6,986 nt of DNA. It comes from CALKWS01 sp048594865. GTDB taxonomy: Bacteria > Actinomycetota > Actinomycetes > Actinomycetales > Beutenbergiaceae. The stretch covers positions 1 to 6,986 of the forward strand of contig JBMDWZ010000097.1 of assembly GCA_048594865.1 (NCBI GenBank), written 5' to 3'. The position numbers were made by a program, and so were the translations under genes. Below the pieces are notes generated by a model, which saw nothing but the letters and a program-made list of their open reading frames with translations, searched no databases and had not been told where the DNA came from. Of the stretch, positions 1 through 5,331 are shown piece after piece. Positions within the stretch are counted from its first letter, which is position 1. Each line of letters opens with the position of its first letter.

Positions 1-1110
1 TCAGCCCAGCTTCTTCTGCCAGCTCGCCCACGCGGACTCCGGCCGGTAACCGATCTCAAGGTTGATCGCGAGCATGTAGCCGTTCTCCTCGGCGTTCCAG
101 GTGTGCACCCGCTGCACCTGCGGAGCCTCCTGCTGCAGCCAGGCGACGTTGGCTGCCTTGAGCAGCATGCCGAGCCGGTTCCCGCGGTAGTCCTTGCGAA
201 CCAGGGTGCCTTCTTGCCACGCGATCTGGTCATTGTCTGGATCGATGGCGAGCTCGGTGAACCCGGCCAGCTCACCGCTGGGAATGTGGTGCACGGCGGT
301 GACGAACGTCGTGTAGCCAAGGCGCCTGGTCTGTTCCTCGCCGTGCCTGATCCGCTCGGCGTCAAATACTGCGGCCTGCATGTCCAGGTCACCCTTGGGG
401 ATGTCGGTGGTCATCGCAGCCATGAGGATTCCCAGCTCACCGATCCATTGCTCCGGGACGGCGTCGATCCAGCGCACCAGTTCGAAGTCTGGACCGGCGT
501 GCTCACTAGCCCCGGTGCTGAGCGCCGAAAGTATCTCAGCGTCGACCGGCAGTCGCTGCGTCGAGTGCCGCTCCACTTGCTCCAAGGTGAACCGCAGCTT
601 CTGCGCGAACACCACGCCCGGGTCTCGGGCATCGACCCGTCCGCTCCCGGTCGGCGCGCTCAGGGCATGGGCGGCCGAGGCATCGGGTTCTTTGCCGCAA
701 CTCCCGGCAATGATTGTGGTGCGGCCGTGCTCGGCGATCCGCTGCTGCGCTGTGTTCCACAATGCCGTGCCGATACCGCAGCGGCGATGCTCGATGTCAA
801 CCAGGATCTCGGTGCCCGCCAGGTGGGTGTTGTCCTTCTGCGGGAACCCCAGGGCCAAGGAGCCGACCACCGCCTCCGGGCGCTCACCGAGCGCCGGGTC
901 CACAGCCACGAACCGCTCTTTGACCGAGTTCACCTGGTCGGCGAAGGCCACGTGCAGTTCCCGGGCGCTGGAGGCCATGTCGGTGTACCCCAGCACGTCG
1001 ATCGCGTCTCGGTGCGCGATCCGCGACATCCCCTCCAACTGCCAAGACGGCGCGGCGTCGGGGTCGGTGGGGGTGGGCAGGTGAAGGATCTCAAATGTCT
1101 GATCGGGCAT
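1..1110 (-). CDS. Tandem-domain GNAT family N-acetyltransferase
   Basis: Probable acetyl-CoA-dependent acyltransferase of the two-domain GNAT type common in actinobacteria; its acceptor substrate cannot be told from sequence. Residue numbers here count from the upstream GTG. The N-terminal domain carries a clear motif A (R129-R-C-G-I-G134) after the beta4 strand LAGTEILVDIE. The link between domains contains the stretch FTLEQVERHS, which I recall as typical of this family. The C-terminal domain has a degenerate motif A (R329-G-N-R-L-G334-MLLK) followed by VHTWNAEENGYMLAIN and GYRP, close to the family signature. No signal peptide or membrane segment is seen, so it is cytoplasmic. Start: I prefer the ATG at 1108-1110 because family-like sequence begins there (MPDQTFEILHLP). 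An in-frame GTG at 1168-1170 would add 20 residues. Neither start has a well-spaced Shine-Dalgarno site. The stop is TGA at 3-1, so the gene is complete. It diverges from the gene at 1332 and has no visible link to the sugar locus. Confidence 0.85.
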   Translation of the reverse strand: MPDQTFEILHLPTPTDPDAAPSWQLEGMSRIAHRDAIDVLGYTDMASSARELHVAFADQVNSVKERFVAVDPALGERPEAVVGSLALGFPQKDNTHLAGTEILVDIEHRRCGIGTALWNTAQQRIAEHGRTTIIAGSCGKEPDASAAHALSAPTGSGRVDARDPGVVFAQKLRFTLEQVERHSTQRLPVDAEILSALSTGASEHAGPDFELVRWIDAVPEQWIGELGILMAAMTTDIPKGDLDMQAAVFDAERIRHGEEQTRRLGYTTFVTAVHHIPSGELAGFTELAIDPDNDQIAWQEGTLVRKDYRGNRLGMLLKAANVAWLQQEAPQVQRVHTWNAEENGYMLAINLEIGYRPESAWASWQKKLG

Positions 1111-1271
1111 CTTCCCACTGTCGCCAACGACAGCGGCAAGCGCCACGTTATTTCCAGCCGCGATTTCCACCCTCGCTATTCACCGCGATCACCGCTCACG
1201 TTTTGCACCGCCGATCTCCATCCGCCCATGGAATCCAGGGCAGAGGTGCCCATCCCGCCGCACGCGCAGGC

Positions 1272-1289
1272 GCTACCAGCGCTGCTAGC
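1272..1289. repeat. Imperfect 18-bp palindrome in divergent intergenic region
   Basis: GCTACCAGCGCTGCTAGC reads as an inverted repeat with a single mismatched pair (1276/1285). It is centred on AGCGCT and lies about 42 bases before the membrane-protein start at 1332. It sits between two divergent genes, where an operator is plausible. The central CG step is compatible with a LacI/GalR-type site, but the sequence differs from the TACAACGTTGTA sites elsewhere in the window, so any regulator would be a different one. It has no loop, so it is unlikely to be a terminator. Palindromes of this quality also arise by chance in GC-rich DNA. Confidence 0.25.
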
Positions 1290-1331
1290 CTTCCGTGTGG
1301 CCGATACGACCAAAGGAAGGACGCCGCCAGC

Positions 1332-2033
1332 ATGGATGCATCATTTGCTATGTTGCCGTTCCTGATCTTTATCGTGTTCGGCGGCGGAATCGCGATTTAC
1401 GCCTATTACGCCAATAAGCGCCGCCGCGAAATGCTGACGAGCTGGGCTCAATCCCGCGGCTGGCAGCACCACGGCACCGTCAAGGGCATGACTCGGCGTT
1501 GGAGCGGCCCGCCGATGTCAATGGGCGGTGCGACGCCCGCGCGTGAGGTCCTCACCGGCCCGTTCCATGGCTACCAGGCGCTGTCCTTCCAGTACCAATA
1601 CACCACCAGCAACGGCAAGAACTCCACCACGCACTACTACCACGTGATCGCGTTGCACCTGCCCGTGGCGCTGCCGTGGCTGCAACTCTCGCCCGAGGGC
1701 GTGGGCTCCCGGATCGGCAAGTTCTTCGGCGGCCAAGACATCCAGTTCGAGTCCCAGGCCTTCAACGACGAGTGGCGAATCCAGGGACCGGAAGGCCAGT
1801 TCCCCTTCGACTTCATCCACCCACGCATGATGGAACGCCTCATGCAGCCCGACGCCCGCGGCCGCAGCATCTGCGTCGAAGGCCAAGACATTTACGTGTG
1901 GATGAACGGCCGCCAAGACGTCAACCGGATCGACCACACCCTCAACCTGTTGCTCGGCATCATCCAGCAGGTGCCGCGCCACCTGTGGCTGCGCGTGGGG
2001 CACGACCCCGACGCCGGCCGTTGGCCCCGCTAA
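1332..2033 (+). CDS. Membrane-anchored protein of unknown function, 233 aa
   Basis: I do not recognise a named family with certainty. The protein opens with one strongly hydrophobic span (about residues 7-26, MLPFLIFIVFGGGIAIYAYY), followed at once by the basic cluster KRRRE (29-33). By the positive-inside rule this predicts a short outer N-terminus and a cytoplasmic C-terminal domain of about 200 residues. That domain is rich in aromatics and beta-prone segments (LTGPFHGYQALSFQYQY; IQFESQAFNDEWRIQG), followed by a probable helix at FIHPRMMERLM (161-171) and a C-terminal helix LNLLLGIIQQV. The layout resembles DUF3137-like membrane-anchored proteins, but this is an impression and was not tested by a search. 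The start is ATG 1332; AAAGGAAGG at 1312-1320 is a good ribosome site although its 11-base spacer is long. The frame is open upstream to 1095, but that part runs antisense to the GNAT gene and lacks coding character. It appears monocistronic, ending before the hairpin at 2084. Confidence 0.8.
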   Translation: MDASFAMLPFLIFIVFGGGIAIYAYYANKRRREMLTSWAQSRGWQHHGTVKGMTRRWSGPPMSMGGATPAREVLTGPFHGYQALSFQYQYTTSNGKNSTTHYYHVIALHLPVALPWLQLSPEGVGSRIGKFFGGQDIQFESQAFNDEWRIQGPEGQFPFDFIHPRMMERLMQPDARGRSICVEGQDIYVWMNGRQDVNRIDHTLNLLLGIIQQVPRHLWLRVGHDPDAGRWPR

Positions 2034-2083
2034 CTGAGCAACTCGCCCCACTCACCAAGCCGCAGCGTTCACGCACAAAGCAG

Positions 2084-2125
2084 CCGACGTCGTCGGACAG
2101 GTATTGTCCTGCCCGACGACGTCGG
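2084..2125. terminator. Probable bidirectional terminator hairpin between convergent genes
   Basis: Two 13-base arms, CCGACGTCGTCGG (2084-2096) and CCGACGACGTCGG (2113-2125), are exact reverse complements. After one A/C mismatch the stem continues with CAGG/CCTG (2098-2101 with 2108-2111), closing on the six-base loop TATTGT. The hairpin lies 50 bases past the membrane-protein stop (2033) and 36 bases past the hydrolase stop (2162, opposite strand), so it can serve both. There is no U-tract on either side, as is frequent for actinobacterial terminators. Confidence 0.8.
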
Positions 2126-2161
2126 TGAGTCAGTGAGCGCGAAACGTCGCGGTGCTCAGGC

Positions 2162-3988
2162 CTACTCCGGTGCCGAATCGCCCTGCTCGAAGGCTGCCGG
2201 TTGCTGCTGCACGGCGCGCACCCGATCGACATCCAGCTTCACGGACCGGTCGAACCGGTAGATCCCGTTCTGTTCCTGGAACACGTCGGTGAGCTGGGTG
2301 TAGCAGTAAGCGAACATGCCCGGATCGTCCAGGAGCACCTTCGTCAAACCCTCGAAGCGGGCGTGGAACTCTTCCTCGTCCTGCACCCGCTGGCCGTAAC
2401 CCCAGGACACTTCCCGGTCGGAGCCGTCGGCGTTCTGCGCCTCTTCCGGGTTCCACCAGATCCCGCCGTATTCGCTGACGAAGTACGGCTGGCCGTTGTA
2501 AGGCAGGGAGATCTGCTTGCCGTCGTGGGTGTTGGTGTGCGGCTTGTCGTCCGCTAGCCCGGCTTGCTGCTTGGCGAACAGCTCGGGGTCCTGCTGGTAG
2601 TCGTGGCTGTCCCACACGTCGGTCTCCATCACCCGGTGGGAGTACCCGGAGGTGTCGAGCACCGGCCTGGTCGGGTCGGCGATCTTGGTGGCCAGGAACA
2701 TGCCCCGGGTGACGTCATCGAGCACCCCGATCCGGTCGGTGAGGTGCTGCCAGGTCTCGTTCAGCGGGCACCAGCCGATGATCGCCGGGTGGTTGTAGTC
2801 CCGCTGCAGAATCTCGGTCCACTGCGTGATGTAGGTGGCGCCGGGCTGCTGGTGGTCGGAATAGGACCCGTGACCGCCGCAACCCCAGTCGGCAAACTCG
2901 CCCCAGACGATGTACCCGAGCCGGTCGGCGTGATACAAAAACCGCTCTTCGAAGACCTTCTGGTGAAGCCGTGCCCCGTTGAACCCGGCCTCCAGGGACA
3001 GCTCGATGTCACGCACCAGGGCCTCGTCGCTGGGCGCGGTCATGATGCCATCGGGGTAGTAACCCTGATCGAGCACCAGGCGCTGGAACACCGGCTTGCC
3101 GTTCAACCGCAGCGCCTTGCCCTCGATGCTCACCGAGCGCAGGCCAGCGTAGGAATCCACGGTATCCACCACGGCGCCATCGGCGTCCAGCAACTCCAGG
3201 CGCACGTCATAGGTGAAGCCATCGCCGACATCCCACAGGTGTACCCGCTCCTGCGGAACCTCTAGCTGCAAGGTTGGCGCGAGGTCCAGATCAGCCCGGA
3301 CGACGGCGGAGCTCACCTCTCCCTTGTCGTCGGACAGGGTGGCACGCACGCTCCAGCCGATCGGGTTGGCGGTCAATGGCACGGCGACGTCGAAGTTTGA
3401 GGCGGCCACATTGGGGGTGATCCGGGGGCGGTGCATGTGCACCTGCGGCACTGGCTCCAGCCACACGGTCTGCCAAATGCCGGTGGTGCGGGTGTAGTGG
3501 CATTCGGAGTTCGCGTACTTGGTGGCCTGCTTACCCCGGGCCTGGGGGCCGTGGCGGGGGTCGCGGGCCCGAACCACGATCGTGGCCTCGGCACCCGGTG
3601 CGGCCACGTGGGTGATGTCGGCGGTGAAGGAGGAGAACCCGCCGCGGTGGCGGGTGACCTCGGTGCCGTTGACCCAGACGGTCGCGTCATAGTCCACCGC
3701 GCCGAAATGCAGCAGTAGGCGCTGGCCGGACCACGCCGCCGGAACATCAACCGTGCGGCGGTACCAGACGGCGTGCAGGAAGTCGGTGTTACCGATTCCC
3801 GAGAGTTCGGACTCCGGGGCAAAGGGAACGGTGATCTCGGTGCCGAGTTCGGCATCGGTGAGGCCGCGTTCCAAACCGGAGTCACCGCCGTCGATCTCGA
3901 ACTGCCAGGTGCCATTGAGATTCAGCCACTCCGAGCGGACCATTTGCGGCCGTGGATATTCGGGGCGGGGAATTGAATTACTCGACAT
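2162..3988 (-). CDS. Glycoside hydrolase family 2 enzyme (beta-glycosidase, substrate unassigned)
   Basis: A cytoplasmic retaining beta-glycosidase of 608 aa. The three-domain core of GH2 is visible. A jelly-roll sugar-binding domain spans about 14-180 (LNLNGTWQFEID; VWYRRTVDVP; DYDATVWVNG). An Ig-like domain spans about 182-285. A TIM barrel runs from about 287 (LRLNGKPVFQRLVLDQGYYP; GFNGARLHQKVFE). The predicted acid/base is E411 in GWCPLNETWQ and the nucleophile is E506 in YFVSEYGG. Length matches E. coli beta-glucuronidase, but the N-x-K motif that reads glucuronic acid in that enzyme aligns here with E572-Q-N574 (before GIYRFDR), so a glucuronide substrate is unlikely. Beta-galactoside, beta-mannoside or another glycoside remain open. 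There is no signal peptide, so the substrate must be imported, which fits the ABC genes on the far side of the repressor. Start ATG 3988 has an excellent ribosome site, GAGGAG at 3996-3991. A LacI-type operator lies just upstream. The repressor gene ends 75 bases upstream on the same strand with no clear hairpin between, so readthrough is possible. Confidence 0.93.
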   Translation of the reverse strand: MSSNSIPRPEYPRPQMVRSEWLNLNGTWQFEIDGGDSGLERGLTDAELGTEITVPFAPESELSGIGNTDFLHAVWYRRTVDVPAAWSGQRLLLHFGAVDYDATVWVNGTEVTRHRGGFSSFTADITHVAAPGAEATIVVRARDPRHGPQARGKQATKYANSECHYTRTTGIWQTVWLEPVPQVHMHRPRITPNVAASNFDVAVPLTANPIGWSVRATLSDDKGEVSSAVVRADLDLAPTLQLEVPQERVHLWDVGDGFTYDVRLELLDADGAVVDTVDSYAGLRSVSIEGKALRLNGKPVFQRLVLDQGYYPDGIMTAPSDEALVRDIELSLEAGFNGARLHQKVFEERFLYHADRLGYIVWGEFADWGCGGHGSYSDHQQPGATYITQWTEILQRDYNHPAIIGWCPLNETWQHLTDRIGVLDDVTRGMFLATKIADPTRPVLDTSGYSHRVMETDVWDSHDYQQDPELFAKQQAGLADDKPHTNTHDGKQISLPYNGQPYFVSEYGGIWWNPEEAQNADGSDREVSWGYGQRVQDEEEFHARFEGLTKVLLDDPGMFAYCYTQLTDVFQEQNGIYRFDRSVKLDVDRVRAVQQQPAAFEQGDSAPE

Positions 3989-3999
3989 ATCTCCTCAGA

Positions 4000-4011
4000 T
4001 ACAACGTTGTA
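4000..4011. promoter_or_regulatory. LacI-family operator in front of the GH2 gene
   Basis: TACAACGTTGTA is a perfect 12-bp palindrome with the central CG step that LacI-family hinge helices typically recognise. The identical 12-mer recurs at 5283-5294 in front of the transporter genes, and the two sites flank the lacI-type gene. Here it sits 11 bases upstream of the hydrolase start codon, immediately before the GAGGAG ribosome site, so bound repressor would block the start of transcription or early elongation. It also lies downstream of the repressor's own stop codon. Confidence 0.85.
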
Positions 4012-4024
4012 GTGGGCCGGGTTC

Positions 4025-4030
4025 AGCATA
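4025..4030 (-). promoter_or_regulatory. Candidate -10 box for the GH2 gene
   Basis: Read on the minus strand, TATGCT (4030 to 4025) fits the TAnnnT core of a -10 box. It lies 13 bases before the operator at 4000-4011, close to the 15 bases between the -10 box and operator of the transporter promoter. The expected -35 position (CGCGCG region) does not match consensus. Support therefore comes mainly from the shared geometry and the position in the short gap between repressor and hydrolase genes. Confidence 0.35.
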
Positions 4031-4063
4031 AGGGGTATCGGTGGCTTCGCGCGACTGTGGGTG

Positions 4064-5197
4064 CTATTCCGTCGCCTCGGCGGTGGCGCCGGTGCTCTCG
4101 GTCAGCGTCGTGTTCTTGGTCGGCGTCGTGTTCTTGCTCAGCATCGTGCTCTGCCGGATCCGCAATTCGTGGGGCAGTACGTGCACCTTCGGCGCCTTGG
4201 CCTCGCCCTTGATTCGCGACATGAGCAGGCTGACGGCGAGTTGCGCCAGGTCGGCGAGGTTCGGCGCCACCGAACTCAGGCTCGGATTGGCGAACTCGCC
4301 CTCCTCTGATCCGTCCCAGCCGAGTACCGCCACGTCTTGGGGTACCCGCAGGTTTACCTCGCGCAGCGCGCGCAGTGCCCCGATCGCCAATTGGTCATTG
4401 GCGCACATCAGCGCATCGGGCGGTGCCGAGGCCTCCCGGAGCAGATCCTGGGTGCGCTCATACCCCTCGCGGCGGGAGTAGATCGAGGTCGGCAGCACCA
4501 GGGGCTGGGCGCCGTCGGGCAGTCCCCGCAAGTACCCGTCGCGGCGCAGCGCCCCGGCGCCGGAGGTGGACTCCTCTGCGGCTCCGAGGAACGCGATCCG
4601 CTCTCTGCCCTGGTCGACCAAGTGGCGGGTGGCGTCGGTTGCCGAGGCCAAATTGTCGATGACCACCCGATCCAGGCCGATGTGGCCAACGTCGTCGGGC
4701 AAGGCCCGATCTCCGACTAAGGCGTGCTCGCCCAGCAGGACCGTCGGCAGATGTTCGCCGGCTTGGCGCAGATCATCGGGGGTTAGCGAGTGGGGAGAGA
4801 GAATGAGCCCATCCAGCAGGTGGGCCCCAAAGCCGCTGGCCGCGTGCTTCTCGGCGGCCAGGTCGCCGCCGGTCTCATCGAGCAACACCGTGTAACCCTG
4901 TTTCCCGGCGGCTTCGATGACGGCGTGCGCCAGCTCGGAAAAGTAGGGCAGCCGCAGGTCGTTGACCGCGAGCGCGATGATATTGGTTCGGCCCTGGCGC
5001 AACGATCGTCCGGACAGATTGGGCCGGTACCCCAACTCGGCGATCGCTTCCTCTACCCGTTCGCGCGTTTCCGGGCGCACGGCGGCGGTGCCGTTGACCA
5101 CGTTGGACACGGTTTTCCAGGACACGTTCGCGCGGGCTGCGACGTCCTTGATGCCGGGCCGCGATGCCCGGCGGGCGGTCTTTCCGTTGGTTGCCAT
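4064..5197 (-). CDS. LacI family transcriptional repressor, probable regulator of the sugar locus
   Basis: A 377-aa LacI/GalR-type regulator. The N-terminal helix-turn-helix is clear (G15-IKDVAARANVSWKTVSNVVNG), with recognition-helix residues S26-W27-K28-T29. It is followed by the hinge RPNLSGRSLRQGRT, in which L66 is the likely leucine inserted at the central CG of the operator. From about residue 72 (NIIALAVND) to about 350 (HELRIRQST) runs a periplasmic-binding-protein-like sugar sensor, including DGLILSPHSL, RIAFLGA, DALMCANDQLAIGALRAL and VAVLGWDG. The last 25 residues are an unusual Thr-rich tail made by a DNA repeat. I chose ATG 5197 because the HTH then begins at the usual distance and GGGAG lies just upstream, though the spacing is short. 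The frame stays open to 5263, but that extension runs through the divergent promoter. The gene lies between the hydrolase and the divergent transporter genes, and both carry the same palindrome. It is therefore the likely repressor of both. The inducer is unknown. Confidence 0.93.
   Translation of the reverse strand: MATNGKTARRASRPGIKDVAARANVSWKTVSNVVNGTAAVRPETRERVEEAIAELGYRPNLSGRSLRQGRTNIIALAVNDLRLPYFSELAHAVIEAAGKQGYTVLLDETGGDLAAEKHAASGFGAHLLDGLILSPHSLTPDDLRQAGEHLPTVLLGEHALVGDRALPDDVGHIGLDRVVIDNLASATDATRHLVDQGRERIAFLGAAEESTSGAGALRRDGYLRGLPDGAQPLVLPTSIYSRREGYERTQDLLREASAPPDALMCANDQLAIGALRALREVNLRVPQDVAVLGWDGSEEGEFANPSLSSVAPNLADLAQLAVSLLMSRIKGEAKAPKVHVLPHELRIRQSTMLSKNTTPTKNTTLTESTGATAEATE
4101..4154 (-). 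repeat. 18-bp tandem repeat inside the 3' end of the repressor gene
   Basis: Units 4101-4118 (GTCAGCGTCGTGTTCTTG) and 4119-4136 differ by one base. A third, degraded unit follows at 4137-4154 with five differences from the first. The 18-base unit keeps frame, and on the coding (minus) strand yields the hexad series LSKNTTPTKNTTLT, part of the C-terminal tail beyond the conserved LacI fold. The pattern looks like recent in-frame slippage or duplication, and copy number may vary between strains. Confidence 0.75.
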
Positions 5198-5206
5198 CTC
5201 TCCCAG

Positions 5207-5236
5207 TGTGTTCTCAAGCGATGTGTTCGCAAGCGG
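5207..5236. repeat. 15-bp tandem direct repeat between lacI-type gene and transporter promoter
   Basis: TGTGTTCTCAAGCGA (5207-5221) and TGTGTTCGCAAGCGG (5222-5236) match at 13 of 15 positions and abut with no spacer. The pair ends three bases before the -35 hexamer at 5240, the usual location for an activator site. It also covers the leader of the repressor mRNA. It could be a binding site for a second regulator or a simple slippage duplication. Confidence 0.5.
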
Positions 5237-5239
5237 GGG

Positions 5240-5267
5240 TTGACACTGTATACGCAAGAGCAATAAT
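5240..5267 (+). promoter_or_regulatory. Promoter of the sugar-binding protein / permease operon
   Basis: A perfect -35 box TTGACA (5240-5245) is followed after 16 bases by AATAAT (5262-5267), five of six matches to the -10 consensus. A TAATCT at 5264-5269 with an 18-base spacer is an alternative. Transcription would start near 5274, about 58 bases before the start codon and about 9 bases before the operator at 5283. The local AT-richness contrasts with the surrounding genes. Confidence 0.7.
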
Positions 5268-5282
5268 CTCAGCGCATCGTGT

Positions 5283-5294
5283 TACAACGTTGTA
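5283..5294. promoter_or_regulatory. LacI-family operator in front of the ABC transporter genes
   Basis: TACAACGTTGTA, identical over all 12 bases to the site at 4000-4011, is a perfect palindrome with a central CG. It starts 15 bases after the -10 box, placing it at about +10 to +21 of the predicted transcript. There a bound repressor would block initiation or early elongation. It is 37 bases upstream of the binding-protein start codon and 85 bases upstream of the repressor start, so repression of the repressor's own gene is possible but not shown. Confidence 0.87.
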
Positions 5295-5331
5295 TGCACG
5301 TGCTTTTCTGGAGCGTGCAGAAGGGTCAATG

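Noticed and set aside
103..1365. Long plus-strand open frame of 420 codons antisense to the GNAT gene
   Set aside because: Composition is Arg/Pro/Gly/His-rich with no domain, as expected for the shadow of a GC-rich gene; the minus strand encodes a recognisable two-domain acetyltransferase.
2564..3265. Plus-strand open frame of 233 codons opposite the hydrolase
   Set aside because: It lies wholly inside the well-supported GH2 gene, is Val/Gly-rich with no recognisable motif and has no ribosome site evidence.
2162..3988. Naming the hydrolase a beta-glucuronidase or beta-galactosidase
   Set aside because: GH2 membership is clear, but the N-x-K motif is missing and no feature points to a single substrate, so no gene symbol is given.
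5198..5263. Upstream extension of the repressor to an in-frame ATG at 5263
   Set aside because: It would add 22 unrelated residues (through the 15-bp repeat and the divergent promoter) before a normal LacI N-terminus; ATG 5197 gives the expected HTH position.
5164..5331. Upstream extension of the sugar-binding protein to 5164
   Set aside because: It would overlap the repressor start, promoter and operator and bury the signal peptide; ATG 5332 (or 5329) has the ribosome site.
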